Source: Streptohalobacillus salinus
GTDB lineage: Bacteria; Bacillota; Bacilli; Bacillales; Amphibacillaceae
DNA: 64,000 nt
NCBI RefSeq assembly: GCF_003201605.1
Contig: NZ_QJJR01000007.1
Location: 50,784-114,783, forward strand
Direction of reading: 5' to 3'
This document shows, piece by piece, positions 28,586 to 38,364 of the stretch. Both the position numbers and the translations under genes were made by a program. Below the pieces are notes generated by a model. That model was not told the DNA's origin. It was given only the letters and a program-made list of their open reading frames with translations, and searched no databases. Every line of letters starts with the position of its first letter. The stretch's first letter is position 1.

Positions 28586-28708
28586 GACCAGTTGCCTCCT
28601 TCTCCTATTCCTTCTTTATATATATATGTTTAACTCAACAGTTTCATGATTGCGCTTTCACCGCACAATTAAGTCTATTATAGCACGAAAAGAAACCGAA
28701 AAGAATAG

Positions 28709-29122
28709 TTACTCTTTAGTTTCTGGATAGTTCTTTTTCAAGAAATCAATCGATTGCTTCAATAATGCGCTAAGCACATCGAGGTCGATATCAGCGAGCT
28801 TATTTACATATAAACAAGCTTTACCCATCTTATGTTTACCTAATTCACTGAGGAGCCGGTCGCGTTCTGCATCACCGGTCGCGAGATAGATACTAAACTT
28901 AGCCTTTTGCGTCTTAAATCCAATCAATGGCGCATCACCTGAGTGGCCCGACGGATAAACATAATGATAGCTTCCAAAACCAACGATTCCACCTTGATAG
29001 ATCACGGGTGGTTTTCCTGAAACTTCTTTGAAAAGTTCAAAAAGCGTCTGAGTGTCTTCTTTTTTGCCTTGATGTTCAATGGATTCTAAATAAGATTCAA
29101 CCGTTTCTGTTGTTTGGTTCAT
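28709..29122 (-). CDS. DUF1801 family protein
   Basis: A 137-residue soluble protein of the YdhG/DUF1801 group: VESYLESIEHQGKKEDTQTL, then IVGFGSYHYVYPSGHSGDAPLIGFKTQKAKFSIYL and the small Cys-containing LGKHKMGKACLYVNKLADID. Family members are common, small and of unknown function. AAGGAGG precedes the ATG. It stands alone, facing away from the neighbouring lipoprotein gene. Confidence 0.8.
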   Translation of the reverse strand: MNQTTETVESYLESIEHQGKKEDTQTLFELFKEVSGKPPVIYQGGIVGFGSYHYVYPSGHSGDAPLIGFKTQKAKFSIYLATGDAERDRLLSELGKHKMGKACLYVNKLADIDLDVLSALLKQSIDFLKKNYPETKE

Positions 29123-29292
29123 GCCTTTCGCCTCCTTACTTAGATGTAATAATTATAGCACTCCACTTTTAGTTGTTCAACGTCAAAAAAAGTAAATACG
29201 AATGCAACGAATTCCTTCTATTTCCCGATTGACTTCTTTCCTATTAAACCGTACCATTATCAATAATGATATTAGAAAAGGGGATGACACAC

Positions 29293-29829
29293 ATGAAAAA
29301 GATTTTTCTTTTACTTGTTACAGCGCTACTGCTTATGACAGCTTGTAATAATGATCAAACTGAAGAACCTGAAAACACTGATAATGAGCCGGTTGAAGAT
29401 ACAGATTCCGATAATACCGATACACCCGAAGACACGGATGAGAATACAAATGGTGACTCATCAAACACAGAGGAAGATTCAGAAGAAGATTCAACTGATA
29501 CTGATACAGAAACAGATCCTTCAGAAAATGGTTCAGACACTGATGGGAATGACACAAACGATACAACCAATGATTCAGACAATCCCGAAACGGATGCAGG
29601 GGGTAGTTATAGTTCTGATGATGCCGTTCGTTTAGTTGAGGAGTATTTACAGGCTGATGGCCTCTCAACCGAAATGAACTATCGCTATGATGGCGATGAT
29701 GACAGCGGGAATTATCGCATTCAAGTCTTTGAAGTGGTCGACAACGGGGACGGAGCAAACCACACTGCAACATACGGCTGGTACCTTGTTAATCCAGAAA
29801 CCGGTGAAATTACAGACTTATTCAATTAA
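29293..29829 (+). CDS. acidic lipoprotein with Asp/Glu/Thr-rich linker
   Basis: A 178-residue lipoprotein. The signal peptide KKIFLLLVTALLLMTAC ends in lipobox MTAC; residues 20-105 are an acidic low-complexity linker of Asp, Glu, Asn, Ser and Thr; the last 75 residues (DDAVRLVEEYLQADG, YRIQVFEVVDNGDG, YGWYLVNPETGEI) form a small domain with a PepSY-like look. AAGGGG lies nine bases before the ATG at 29293; the frame continues upstream without support. Function unknown. The strong acidity fits a halotolerant surface protein. A terminator follows directly. Confidence 0.8.
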   Translation: MKKIFLLLVTALLLMTACNNDQTEEPENTDNEPVEDTDSDNTDTPEDTDENTNGDSSNTEEDSEEDSTDTDTETDPSENGSDTDGNDTNDTTNDSDNPETDAGGSYSSDDAVRLVEEYLQADGLSTEMNYRYDGDDDSGNYRIQVFEVVDNGDGANHTATYGWYLVNPETGEITDLFN

Positions 29830-29834
29830 TTAAT

Positions 29835-29867
29835 AAACCGCCAAGCGAGAAATCGCTTGGCGGTTTT
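29835..29867 (+). terminator. terminator of the acidic lipoprotein gene
   Basis: AAACCGCCAAGCGA pairs perfectly with TCGCTTGGCGGTTT around a GAAA tetraloop, followed by TT. It could also serve the facing lipoprotein gene. Confidence 0.88.
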
Positions 29868-29884
29868 TAAATTGCTGGCTCACG

Positions 29885-30814
29885 TTACTTTATCATTAGT
29901 TTCGTCTCAGCCATTTGATCTGGATACTCGATTGTCACTGCAGCAAGATCATATACCATGGCCATTAATGCTAACCCCTCATGGAAGGCTGCTTCATCTT
30001 CGGCTTGACCTTCGACAGTAAGGACTGCTTCTTCATTTGAGACACTCACATCTTGTAACGTCATACCATTTAAAATCGACGCGTAACCCGTTGGTGCGAC
30101 TTGATCAGCACTAAACATAACAGCTTCATCAAAGCTTTGATTGTCTTCTGTTTCAACAAAACCAGAAATCATTCGAAATACCGGCATCTCTACATCATCA
30201 ATCAATGCCTGGTCTGTCATGAGAAAGACACCAGCATAAGGCTCTAACTCAACATCAATTTCTTCTACAAAGCCGACTTGACCATAATCTAGACCACGTG
30301 TTTCCCCTTCCATTAGTACATATTGTTCAATCTGGTAGTGACGTGCGACTTGATGTAACATTTGATCAAGTAGCAGATGTTCTGTTGAAGCTAGCGATAG
30401 AAATGGATCACTGACTTCAAACTGTAGTGTTGCCGTTCCTGCTTCAATGGTTACACTTTCTAAATACTGAAATGATTGGCTCACCGTAGGATCACTTAAC
30501 CGTAACGTTTCTAGCAAACGCTCTTCTTCCGTTAATTCCCCTTCCACTGGCATCAGTTCGTACCGTAAAAATTCGTCGTTATCACTAAAGCCATACGAAA
30601 CCACAAGCAACTCATTTACGTCTACTTCCGTTGTATCAACAGCAGGCTCTTCTTCGTCTGTCCCTTCGTCTTCATCTGTTTCTGACGGCTCTTCGTCTCC
30701 TTGTTGATCTTCTGTTTCTTCATCAGACGTTGCTGGCTCACCATTCGAATCATCTTGGCTACATGCACCGATGATGAACAAAGAAATAAATAGCAACCAT
30801 AGTATTCTTTTCAT
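29885..30814 (-). CDS. acidic lipoprotein with GerMN-like domain
   Basis: A 309-residue lipoprotein with signal KRILWLLFISLFIIGAC (lipobox IGAC), an acidic Asp/Glu-rich linker to about residue 60, then a domain with a strand-helix pattern (VTIEAGTATLQFEVSDPFLSL, LLLDQMLHQVARHYQIEQYVLMEG) that recalls GerMN domains of germination and other surface lipoproteins. The GerMN assignment is tentative. AAAGGGGG precedes the ATG. It faces the other acidic lipoprotein gene across a shared terminator. Confidence 0.72.
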   Translation of the reverse strand: MKRILWLLFISLFIIGACSQDDSNGEPATSDEETEDQQGDEEPSETDEDEGTDEEEPAVDTTEVDVNELLVVSYGFSDNDEFLRYELMPVEGELTEEERLLETLRLSDPTVSQSFQYLESVTIEAGTATLQFEVSDPFLSLASTEHLLLDQMLHQVARHYQIEQYVLMEGETRGLDYGQVGFVEEIDVELEPYAGVFLMTDQALIDDVEMPVFRMISGFVETEDNQSFDEAVMFSADQVAPTGYASILNGMTLQDVSVSNEEAVLTVEGQAEDEAAFHEGLALMAMVYDLAAVTIEYPDQMAETKLMIK

Positions 30815-30940
30815 CAGATTCCGCCCCCTTTAATACTTATATTTACCCGTTCCTCATAAAAGATAACAAAATTGACCCGTTTTCATCTGATTGTTTTTCG
30901 GGTATGGTTTACTATACCCTATGAAGGAAGGAATTTGATT

Positions 30941-32023
30941 ATGTTAAATAAAAAACCATTTCGTTTTCTCGTCTATGCGCTCATGATTTTTGGTTTAATC
31001 TATTTATTATCATTAACAGATTTTGTTTTTCAACCCATTGGTACCGTGCTCGCTTCTGTAGCAGTACCTATCATTGGTGCGGGGTTTTTATTTTATATTA
31101 CAAACCCCTTCGTAAACTTACTGGAACGTTTGCATATTAAACGGGTCTATGCCGTGATTATCATCTTTGTTGTGATTATCTTGCTGATTGCGCTCAGTGT
31201 GTATTTTATTATTCCCGTTGCCCAAGCACAGCTGCAACAGTTATATGAAAGTGCACCAGAATTCCAAGAATGGTTCCAAAGTATGTTTGCGCTCTATCAA
31301 AATAATGAAGCTGCCATTCCAGATCAAGTTCAATCTACCGTTGATTCGGCGATTGATAGCCTTAGTTCCTACGGTGATCGAATCGTTACATCGGTCTTCA
31401 GTGCACTTAGTGCTGTTTTTAGTTTTCTCTTTTCATTTGTTTTGATTCCATTCTTTCTGTTCTTCATGTTGAAAGATTCAGGCAAATTTGTACCTTTCAT
31501 TACTCAGTTTTTAAGTCCGAGAGTGAAAGATAGTACCGAGCGTCTCTTGAAATCAGTGGATGACTCCCTTGGCTCATTTATCCAAGGGCAAATGCTCGTG
31601 AGTGTTAGCCTCGGAATTATGTTGTTCATCGGTTATTTGATTGTTGGCATTAACTACGCACTTGTTTTAGCCTTACTAGCGCTTGTGCTTAATTTAATTC
31701 CTTACCTTGGTCCTTGGCTGTCGGCGATTCCTGCCGTTTTAATTGGTTTCTTCCAAGATCCAATGGTCGGTGTCTGGACAGCGGTGGTCGTCATTGCCGT
31801 GCAACAGATTGAAGGGAATTTTGTTGAACCAAATATCATGGGAAAGGTGCTTCATGTTCATCCCCTCACTGTCGTTGTCATTATGCTCGCTGCGGGTGCC
31901 TTGATTGGCTTTGTTGGTCTAATTTTTGCAGTTCCCGCTTATGCTGTAATTAAAGCAGTCGTGATGCACTTCTATCAAGAATACATGAATTACCTACCCG
32001 AAGATGAAAAATATTTAGTTTAA
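30941..32023 (+). CDS. AI-2E family transporter
   Basis: A 360-residue membrane protein of the TqsA/YtvI superfamily: paired N-terminal helices, a middle extracytoplasmic region with two amphipathic stretches (QAQLQQLYESAPEFQEWFQ), FVLIPFFLFFMLKDSG, then a conserved C-terminal half with NLIPYLGPWLSAIPAVLIG and IEGNFVEPNIMGKVLHVHPL. Members export or exchange varied small molecules or ions; some are Na+/H+ antiporters, which would suit a salt-loving host, but the substrate cannot be read from sequence. AAGGAAGG before the ATG at 30941 gives the start. It stands alone. Confidence 0.88.
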   Translation: MLNKKPFRFLVYALMIFGLIYLLSLTDFVFQPIGTVLASVAVPIIGAGFLFYITNPFVNLLERLHIKRVYAVIIIFVVIILLIALSVYFIIPVAQAQLQQLYESAPEFQEWFQSMFALYQNNEAAIPDQVQSTVDSAIDSLSSYGDRIVTSVFSALSAVFSFLFSFVLIPFFLFFMLKDSGKFVPFITQFLSPRVKDSTERLLKSVDDSLGSFIQGQMLVSVSLGIMLFIGYLIVGINYALVLALLALVLNLIPYLGPWLSAIPAVLIGFFQDPMVGVWTAVVVIAVQQIEGNFVEPNIMGKVLHVHPLTVVVIMLAAGALIGFVGLIFAVPAYAVIKAVVMHFYQEYMNYLPEDEKYLV

Positions 32024-32027
32024 TTGA

Positions 32028-32074
32028 AAAATAGCCCACCTTCGCTAAAACTAATGCGAAAGTGGGCTATTTTT
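32028..32074. terminator. bidirectional terminator between AI-2E and cadA-like genes
   Basis: AAAATAGCCCACCTTCGC pairs with GCGAAAGTGGGCTATTTT (one mismatch) around a ten-base loop; T-runs lie on both sides in the right sense for each strand. Confidence 0.9.
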
Positions 32075-32111
32075 ATCATACTCTTTCAACCGTTCTCTCG
32101 ATCTTCATTCA

Positions 32112-34232
32112 TTACTCCTTGACGCGCATTAGCCGCATGCTATTCAGCGAAACAATCAGGGTTGCACCAATGTCTGATAAAATAGCAATCCATAACGTTA
32201 ACCACCCTGGAATCACTAGAAATAACGCTACTAATTTAATTAATAACGAAAAACTAATGTTTGCTTTAATAATTCTTAATGCTTTACGACTTAACTTAAT
32301 CGTAAATGGTAACTTCGCTAAGTCATCGGCCATTAAGGCAATATCTGCTGTTTCTAACGCCGTATCCGTTCCAGCACCACCCATTGCGATACCGACGTCT
32401 GCCGTTGCTAAGGCAGGCGCATCATTGATGCCATCTCCAACCATGGCCACCCGATGATGTGATTTTGATAACTGTTTAATGACATCCAGTTTATCTTTCG
32501 GGAGTAATTCTGCACGAAAATCCCCAATCCCTGTTGCCGCAGCAATTGCTTTACCCGTCCGATAGTTATCGCCCGTCAACATGACGGTTGATTTTACACC
32601 TAATGCTGATAATTGTTCAAGTACGGCTCTAGAAGACGTTCTGACCGGGTCTTGTAAGGCTAAATATCCAATCAATCGTTGATCAGTTTGTAAGACAACT
32701 ACTGTCTTCCCGTTTTCTTCTAGTTCTTCAATACTTGACTGTATCACTTGGTCTACCTGTCCTTCTTCAATCAATGCTCGTGGGCTTTCAATAACAAATT
32801 CTGTACCATTAACCTCGGCTGACACTCCTCGACCGGTTAAGGCTTGAACGTTTTTAACGTTCAACTCATCGTTAGCACTTGTTTTCGTATGTTTTGTTAA
32901 TGCCTTCGCTAACGGATGCGTCGTGTTCTGTTCCAAATGATAGATAATCGATGCAAAGTAGTTCTGATCAAATGTTTGATCAACGATAATTTGATCTGTT
33001 ACCACTGGTGTTCCTTCTGTTAATGTGCCTGTTTTATCAAAAGCTATTGCGTTTACTTTCCCCAGCGTTTCTAAATGAATCCCACCCTTAATAAGTACAC
33101 CTTTTTTCGCCGCATTACCTATTGCTGATACGATTGATATAGGTGTTGAAACAACTAAAGCACAGGGACAACCAACCACAAGCACTGCTAATCCTTGGTA
33201 AAGCCATGTGTTAAACTCAAGACCAAACACAAGTGGCGGAATCAGGACCACGAGTAAACTTATAAACATAATTGCCGGGGTATAATATTTCGCAAATGTA
33301 TCAATAAATGCCTGTGCCGGGGCACGCTCTCCTTGCGCTTCTTCTACCAGATGAATAATCTTCTGTAATGTCGTATCTTTAACTTTTTTAGTCACCCTGA
33401 CAAACAATAAGCCTTCTTCATTAAGCGTGCCTGCAAAGACTTCGTCCCCAGTTTCTTTCGGTTGTGGGATGCTTTCTCCAGTAATTGCCGCTTGATTAAC
33501 AGCAGAGGTACCTTCCAACACAATACCATCCATCGCTAACTTCTCACCTGGTTTGACAACCATCACATCATTTATTTCAATTTCATCGACTGGAACTATC
33601 TTATCCTCATCGCCACGTCTGATTTGCGCTTGTTTTGGCGCAATTTCCATTAAAGATGCAATTGATTGACGCGCTTTATCCATCGAATACTTCTCTAAAC
33701 GTTCACTGACCCGAAACAGCATCACGACAATACCAATCTCTAACCACTCACCAATTAATGCACCACCAATTACAGCTACCGTCATCAATGTTTTCATATC
33801 AAAATCAAAGTGCCTAAGGTTTACCACACCAACTTTTAGCAAATGCGCACCTAGCGTCAAAATAGAACTGAGTATTAGTAAAATCGTCACTAGATTCATC
33901 TCGCCATTAATAAAATAAGACACGATGCCTAGTGTGAGAAGGAGTAACCCAAAAAGCTCAATGATATACGTTTGATACCAAGCTTCTGTTTGTGACACTT
34001 CTTTTTTTTCAGCTTTTTCTTTTCCTTCTTCGATTACTTTCAGCTCTTCAAACGCACCAGCTTCTTCTAACGCTTCAATCGTTGTTTCGCCAACGACAGT
34101 AATTTTAGAAGCGCCAAAGTTAACCTTCGCTGTCTCCACTTCCGGTAGACGATTAACATTGCGTTCGAATTTACCTGCACAGTTCGCACACGAGAAACCT
34201 TCAACACGGTACGTTCGTTTAGTTTCGGCCAC
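32112..34232 (-). CDS. cadA: heavy-metal-translocating P-type ATPase (Cd/Zn/Pb exporter)
   Basis: A P1B-type ATPase of 706 residues. An N-terminal HMA domain has GFSCANCAGKFERNVN with the CxxC metal site; membrane segments follow; the actuator TGES is in AAITGESIPQP; the CPC motif is in VVGCPCALVVSTP; the phosphorylated aspartate is in FDKTGTLTEG; HPLAKAL and MVGDGINDAPALATADVGIAMG complete the set. CPC plus a CadC-type repressor points to cadmium, zinc or lead. A TTG directly after AAGGAGG is too close; the GTG at 34232, nine bases on, is the better start. It overlaps the repressor gene by 14 bases. Confidence 0.93.
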   Translation of the reverse strand: MAETKRTYRVEGFSCANCAGKFERNVNRLPEVETAKVNFGASKITVVGETTIEALEEAGAFEELKVIEEGKEKAEKKEVSQTEAWYQTYIIELFGLLLLTLGIVSYFINGEMNLVTILLILSSILTLGAHLLKVGVVNLRHFDFDMKTLMTVAVIGGALIGEWLEIGIVVMLFRVSERLEKYSMDKARQSIASLMEIAPKQAQIRRGDEDKIVPVDEIEINDVMVVKPGEKLAMDGIVLEGTSAVNQAAITGESIPQPKETGDEVFAGTLNEEGLLFVRVTKKVKDTTLQKIIHLVEEAQGERAPAQAFIDTFAKYYTPAIMFISLLVVLIPPLVFGLEFNTWLYQGLAVLVVGCPCALVVSTPISIVSAIGNAAKKGVLIKGGIHLETLGKVNAIAFDKTGTLTEGTPVVTDQIIVDQTFDQNYFASIIYHLEQNTTHPLAKALTKHTKTSANDELNVKNVQALTGRGVSAEVNGTEFVIESPRALIEEGQVDQVIQSSIEELEENGKTVVVLQTDQRLIGYLALQDPVRTSSRAVLEQLSALGVKSTVMLTGDNYRTGKAIAAATGIGDFRAELLPKDKLDVIKQLSKSHHRVAMVGDGINDAPALATADVGIAMGGAGTDTALETADIALMADDLAKLPFTIKLSRKALRIIKANISFSLLIKLVALFLVIPGWLTLWIAILSDIGATLIVSLNSMRLMRVKE

Positions 34233-34599
34233 GTTGCTCAACCTCCTTCTGGTGCACGAGACCGATTGTAATTAATGTCTTTACATGATCATCATCAAGC
34301 GAATAGTACACTTGCTTACCTTCTTTGACACTTTGCGCCAGTCCTAATTTACGCAAATGACGTAAATGATGAGAAGCCGTTGCTGTTGAGGCACCAATAA
34401 TATGAGCAACATCACATACACATAGCCTTACTTCTTGCGTTAATGCATAGGCGATTTTTAAGCGTGTTTCATCACAGAGCGCTTTAAACATCTCACTGAC
34501 TTGTAAAATATTTTCACTTTCCACCATTTCTTTTACTCGGTACACTTTATCTTCATTAAATTCTGATACGTCACACGTGTCTTTTTTAAGCTCAGTCAT
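34219..34599 (-). CDS. cadC: ArsR family metal-responsive repressor, CadC type
   Basis: A 126-residue winged-helix repressor. An N-terminal cysteine (DTCDVSEFNED) and the CVC pair in VRLCVCDVAHIIG are the CadC metal-site residues; the recognition helix is in STATASHHLRHLRKLGLA, and YYSLDDDHVKTLITIGLVHQKEV is the C-terminal dimer helix. Metal binding should release it from the operator in its own promoter and permit cadA expression. First gene of a two-gene leftward operon. Confidence 0.92.
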   Translation of the reverse strand: MTELKKDTCDVSEFNEDKVYRVKEMVESENILQVSEMFKALCDETRLKIAYALTQEVRLCVCDVAHIIGASTATASHHLRHLRKLGLAQSVKEGKQVYYSLDDDHVKTLITIGLVHQKEVEQRGRN

Positions 34600-34639
34600 C
34601 GAAATACCTCCATATTCAAACGTTCCTTTGATTAACTAC

Positions 34640-34668
34640 ATTCTAATGTTCATTTGAATATAAGTCAA
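34640..34668 (-). promoter_or_regulatory. cadC-cadA promoter and operator
   Basis: TTGACT (34668-34663), 17 bases, TAGAAT (34645-34640) on the minus strand. The spacer holds TATTCAAATGAACA, an ArsR/CadC-like operator, and a second half ATATTCAAACG lies at 34612-34622 near the start codon. Confidence 0.75.
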
Positions 34669-34949
34669 CACTTGTAAAGTAATAACTATAATTTGAAGCG
34701 TACTCATTCGGTTATGTTTTTTAAATTATTTCAATCTTTTTGCGCCTAACCTTAACGCAAAGGTGTTTTTTTCATGCCTTACGACAGATCTTTATGTAAG
34801 AAAGAGTTACATCAATCTCATAACAGTTTTAGCTACCGCAGATTAAAGGAAAGCACAACAAATAAGGAGCTTATAAACTATCTATAAGCTCCTTTTCCTT
34901 TATGTTTCTAAATGAGATCATTCAACAGTCCATGTGTTCATATGGACTA
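34669..34949. other. gap between cadC promoter and tkt
   Basis: Holds no gene. It has a small AGTCCAT/ATGGACT hairpin just after the tkt stop, the hairpin at 34864-34894, and a weak hairpin with seven T residues near 34745-34775 on the plus strand. Confidence 0.5.
34864..34894 (-). terminator. hairpin terminating the PTS-tkt operon
   Basis: AAGGAGCTTATA and TATAAGCTCCTT form a perfect 12-base stem with a seven-base loop, 56 bases past the tkt stop. The T-run is better on the plus strand than on the minus strand, so minus-strand efficiency is uncertain. Confidence 0.6.
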
Positions 34950-36950
34950 TTAATCAATCATTTTGTACATCGCAACAATCTTCTCGACAGTAAAGCCGTA
35001 CATTTCTACAATTTCCGGACCAGGGCCACTGGCACCAAATTTATCCACCGAACAAATCCTTCCATTGAATCCGGTGTACTGGTGCCATCCAAAACTAGAT
35101 CCCATCTCAATTGCAAGTCGTTTTTCAACATTTTTTGGTAATACGCTCTCTTTATAGGCCTCGCTTTGACGATTAAACAGTTCAAAACTCGGTAAAGACA
35201 CAACAGCTACATCCATCGCTTCTGATAATAACTGTTTCTGAGCTTCCAACGCTAGTTTCACTTCAGAGCCGGTTGCAATCAATATACCGTCTGGATATTC
35301 ACCCTTTTGTTTAGAAATGGTATACCCACCTCTTCTGACTCCTTCTTCAGCATACTCATTAGCTTCCTGAATTAAAGGTAGATTTTGGCGACTCAAAACG
35401 AGTACTGTCGGTGTTGATTGAGCTTCCATCGCAATCTTCCACGCGACTAACGTTTCGTTGCCATCTGCAGGTCTTATCACATTTATATTCGGTATACTTC
35501 TAAGACTCGCCAGCTGTTCTACTGGTTCATGCGTTGGACCATCTTCACCAACAGCAATCGAATCATGTGTCAAGACATAGGTGACTGGATTATTTTGTAT
35601 CGCGCTTAATCGAATTGCAGCTTTTAAGTAATCAACAAATACAAAAAACGTCCCACAATAAACCCTTGATCCACCATGGAGCTGAATACCATTTGCAGCT
35701 GCTGCCATCGCAAACTCTCGGACGCCAAACCATATGTTTCTTCCTTGATAATTTTCTTTACCAAAATCAGCTGCACCTTTAATCATTGTATGGTTTGAAG
35801 AAGATAAGTCTGCAGATCCGCCCCATAAATATGGGATATTTTCTGCAAGTGATTGAATGATTTCCGAGCTTGTCACACGACTAGCCGATTGATAACTTTC
35901 TTCAAAAGTTGGGAGATGGTTCACCCAATTTTCCGGCAGGTCATTCCCATGCGCTGAAAGATACTGAGCGGCCAACTTTGGATAAGCTTTCGTATACTTG
36001 TCAAACAGTTCATTCCATGCTTTTTCTGCCTTTTTTCCTTTGTCAACAATCTCATCATAAAAATGATTCTTCACTTCTTCCGAAACTTCAAATGCTTTCA
36101 GTTTCTCAAAACCGTATGACGCTTTTATACGCGCCACATCTTCTTTTCCTAAAGGTGCACCATGGACTTTAGCAGTCCCTTGATTAGATGAACCAAAACC
36201 AATAACCGTTTTTACCTCGATAATCGTTGGTTTCTCTGTTTCTGCTTTAGCTTTGTCAATCGCTTGATATATGGATGATAAATCATTACCATCTTCAACT
36301 AAAATATACTGCCAGCCATATCCTTTAAACTTTGCTTTAGTATCTTCCGTAAATGATTTGTTAGTGGGTCCATCAAGCGAAATATCGTTAGAATCATAAA
36401 GCAGTACCAATTTCCCTAAACCAAGATGACCTGCTAGTGAGCACGCTTCTTGTGCAACACCCTCCATTAAATCTCCATCACCACAAATACTATACGTGTG
36501 ATGATCAACAATTGGAAAGCCAGGGGCATTATACACTGCAGCTAGATGCGCTTCTGCCATTGCCATCCCAACTGCCATACCGATTCCTTGGCCCAATGGA
36601 CCCGTCGTCGCTTCGACACCATCTGTATGATTAACTTCTGGATGCCCAGGTGTTTTAGAATCTTTTTGTCTAAATGACTTAAGGTCTTCTGTTGTTACAT
36701 CATAACCCGCTAAATGCAGTAAACTATATAGCAGCGCTGACCCATGTCCTGCTGACAAAATAAAACGATCTCTGTTGTTCCACGCTTTACTTGTTGATGG
36801 ATTGATTTTTAAGAATTTTGACCAGAGTACATATGCCATTGGCGCGGCACCCAGGGGTAGTCCTGGGTGACCTGAATTTGCTGCTTCTACCGCATCAATG
36901 CTTAGCGATCTGATTGTATTTATAGCTTTTACATCGATTGATTCAAACAT
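34950..36950 (-). CDS. tkt: transketolase
   Basis: A full-length 666-residue thiamine-diphosphate enzyme that moves two-carbon units between ketose and aldose phosphates. The N-terminal region has [30 protein letters not shown], the ThDP site [22 protein letters not shown] and SNDISLDG, the pyrimidine-binding domain has [13 protein letters not shown] and [19 protein letters not shown], with ATGSEV in the C-terminal domain. AAGGAG lies seven bases before the ATG. It closes a PTS operon after a 115-base gap from the GatZ-like gene, which suggests a catabolic role for the imported sugar rather than, or besides, the housekeeping pentose pathway. Confidence 0.95.
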   Translation of the reverse strand: MFESIDVKAINTIRSLSIDAVEAANSGHPGLPLGAAPMAYVLWSKFLKINPSTSKAWNNRDRFILSAGHGSALLYSLLHLAGYDVTTEDLKSFRQKDSKTPGHPEVNHTDGVEATTGPLGQGIGMAVGMAMAEAHLAAVYNAPGFPIVDHHTYSICGDGDLMEGVAQEACSLAGHLGLGKLVLLYDSNDISLDGPTNKSFTEDTKAKFKGYGWQYILVEDGNDLSSIYQAIDKAKAETEKPTIIEVKTVIGFGSSNQGTAKVHGAPLGKEDVARIKASYGFEKLKAFEVSEEVKNHFYDEIVDKGKKAEKAWNELFDKYTKAYPKLAAQYLSAHGNDLPENWVNHLPTFEESYQSASRVTSSEIIQSLAENIPYLWGGSADLSSSNHTMIKGAADFGKENYQGRNIWFGVREFAMAAAANGIQLHGGSRVYCGTFFVFVDYLKAAIRLSAIQNNPVTYVLTHDSIAVGEDGPTHEPVEQLASLRSIPNINVIRPADGNETLVAWKIAMEAQSTPTVLVLSRQNLPLIQEANEYAEEGVRRGGYTISKQKGEYPDGILIATGSEVKLALEAQKQLLSEAMDVAVVSLPSFELFNRQSEAYKESVLPKNVEKRLAIEMGSSFGWHQYTGFNGRICSVDKFGASGPGPEIVEMYGFTVEKIVAMYKMID

Positions 36951-37065
36951 TGACTATCTCCTTCCTTCTCTGAACAGTCATATTCGGTTTTTATTTTTTG
37001 AATATTCAGTCTTATCTTTTGTTGTTGATACCTCAATATTAGAGACTTCCAGCCAAGTATTTTTA

Positions 37066-38343
37066 TTATTGATTGGTTTTTAAAATTCTAGACGTAACAT
37101 TTTTCAAGTTATAGGCTTCTGCATAATCACGAATTGGTCGTTTTATATGATCAATAACGAATCGTTGACCATCAATATTATTCTCTTTAAGGTTTTGATA
37201 CATTTTTTCAATTTCGGCTTTAACTTCGTCATTATTAAAGGTATAGTGACCTGCAATATCTAGAATCTCACGACGTAACGCGTCGTCATTGCTCTTGAGA
37301 ATTTGTTCAACCGTCAAATCTTTTTGACCATCCATCATCCATTTTCTCCAACGTTCGCTTTCAATCGCTTTAATAAGTAACGTCTCTCTAACCTTAGAGC
37401 TTTTTTTAATTAAACCATAGGTTTCTAACCTTTCTTCGACAGTTGCCAGTTTTAGATAGGCACGTGTTTCTTCTGTACCATACTGCGGCGCTACATTAGT
37501 TGCCGTAATCTGGGAAGGGATATGTTCAAGTAAAGACACATCATCCAGGTAATCGCCATTATGCTCTTTCAATCCGACACCATATCTTTTAGCCATTTGG
37601 GCTAATTCTAACGCATTATTAAAATTGAATTTACCTACTTGCTCCGTCTTACGCGTTAAAGTACCTGTTTGACCAACAATAAATGTAGGCATTGGTAAAT
37701 CGCGTTTCTTAAGTTCTTCACTTAGTTTTAAAATAAAAGTTTCATAGGTCTCCGTTGAAGTTAATCCCCCGTTTGTTTCTTCTGTACCTACTTCATAGCC
37801 AATCTCAGGTAAATTTCGAGATAAGCGTTCCTTTTCACAAAATTCAATGAGCTCAACGGTTCGATCAATAACAGTATTCAATGGAACGACTTTACCAACC
37901 TCAAAAGGATCTTTTGTTGGGTCAATCATCAACAAGTCAAAGCCCGCTTCAATATCCGCCACATACGATTTCTTACCTAGTTCCATTGCTTCCTCAACTG
38001 GAAGGTGGTCATTACGTTCTTTATCTCTTTGCCACGGACCACCATGATCTCGACATAAGTAGTACATGTTATCATAATTAATCGCTTTAGCAACTTCCTC
38101 AACAGCTTTGGCAAAACTAAACTGATTCCAACCATTCACATACCCACCACCAAGTTCATCGGCATCGACTTGATTACGACTAGCAATAAACATGACAGGG
38201 TAGTTATCTTCATTAGATAGTTCCAAGGTTGCTTGCACACAATTTCTTGACATGGGACCAATACCTAATAACGTAGCACTTTTTCCATCAGCTTGTAATT
38301 CCAATAGTGATTCGACAGTATTTTTAATTGATAATTTATGCAT
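37066..38343 (-). CDS. GatZ/KbaZ-like tagatose-bisphosphate aldolase homologue
   Basis: A 425-residue protein of the family of GatZ/KbaZ, the non-catalytic partner of class II tagatose-bisphosphate aldolases. Recognisable stretches are GIGPMSRNCVQATLELS, MFIASRNQVDADELGGGYVNGW, YYLCRDHGGPWQRDKE (GDHLGP in E. coli GatZ), YEVGTEETNGG and GVGLKEHNGDYL. It is clearly diverged from E. coli GatZ. No gatY/kbaY partner and no PfkB kinase gene lies in the operon, so either the partner is elsewhere or this protein is itself an enzyme on a sugar phosphate. AGGGAG precedes the ATG; EIIC ends 21 bases upstream. Family confident, reaction unknown. Confidence 0.75.
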   Translation of the reverse strand: MHKLSIKNTVESLLELQADGKSATLLGIGPMSRNCVQATLELSNEDNYPVMFIASRNQVDADELGGGYVNGWNQFSFAKAVEEVAKAINYDNMYYLCRDHGGPWQRDKERNDHLPVEEAMELGKKSYVADIEAGFDLLMIDPTKDPFEVGKVVPLNTVIDRTVELIEFCEKERLSRNLPEIGYEVGTEETNGGLTSTETYETFILKLSEELKKRDLPMPTFIVGQTGTLTRKTEQVGKFNFNNALELAQMAKRYGVGLKEHNGDYLDDVSLLEHIPSQITATNVAPQYGTEETRAYLKLATVEERLETYGLIKKSSKVRETLLIKAIESERWRKWMMDGQKDLTVEQILKSNDDALRREILDIAGHYTFNNDEVKAEIEKMYQNLKENNIDGQRFVIDHIKRPIRDYAEAYNLKNVTSRILKTNQ

Positions 38344-38364
38344 AAGATCATCCGCTCCCTTTTA

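Noticed and set aside
29355..29582. Long Ser/Val/Glu-rich reading frame opposite the acidic lipoprotein linker
   Set aside because: It is the mirror of the low-complexity Asp/Glu/Thr codons, with no ribosome site and no recognisable domain.
34745..34775. Plus-strand terminator with seven T residues
   Set aside because: The stem is only about five pairs and no plus-strand gene ends nearby.
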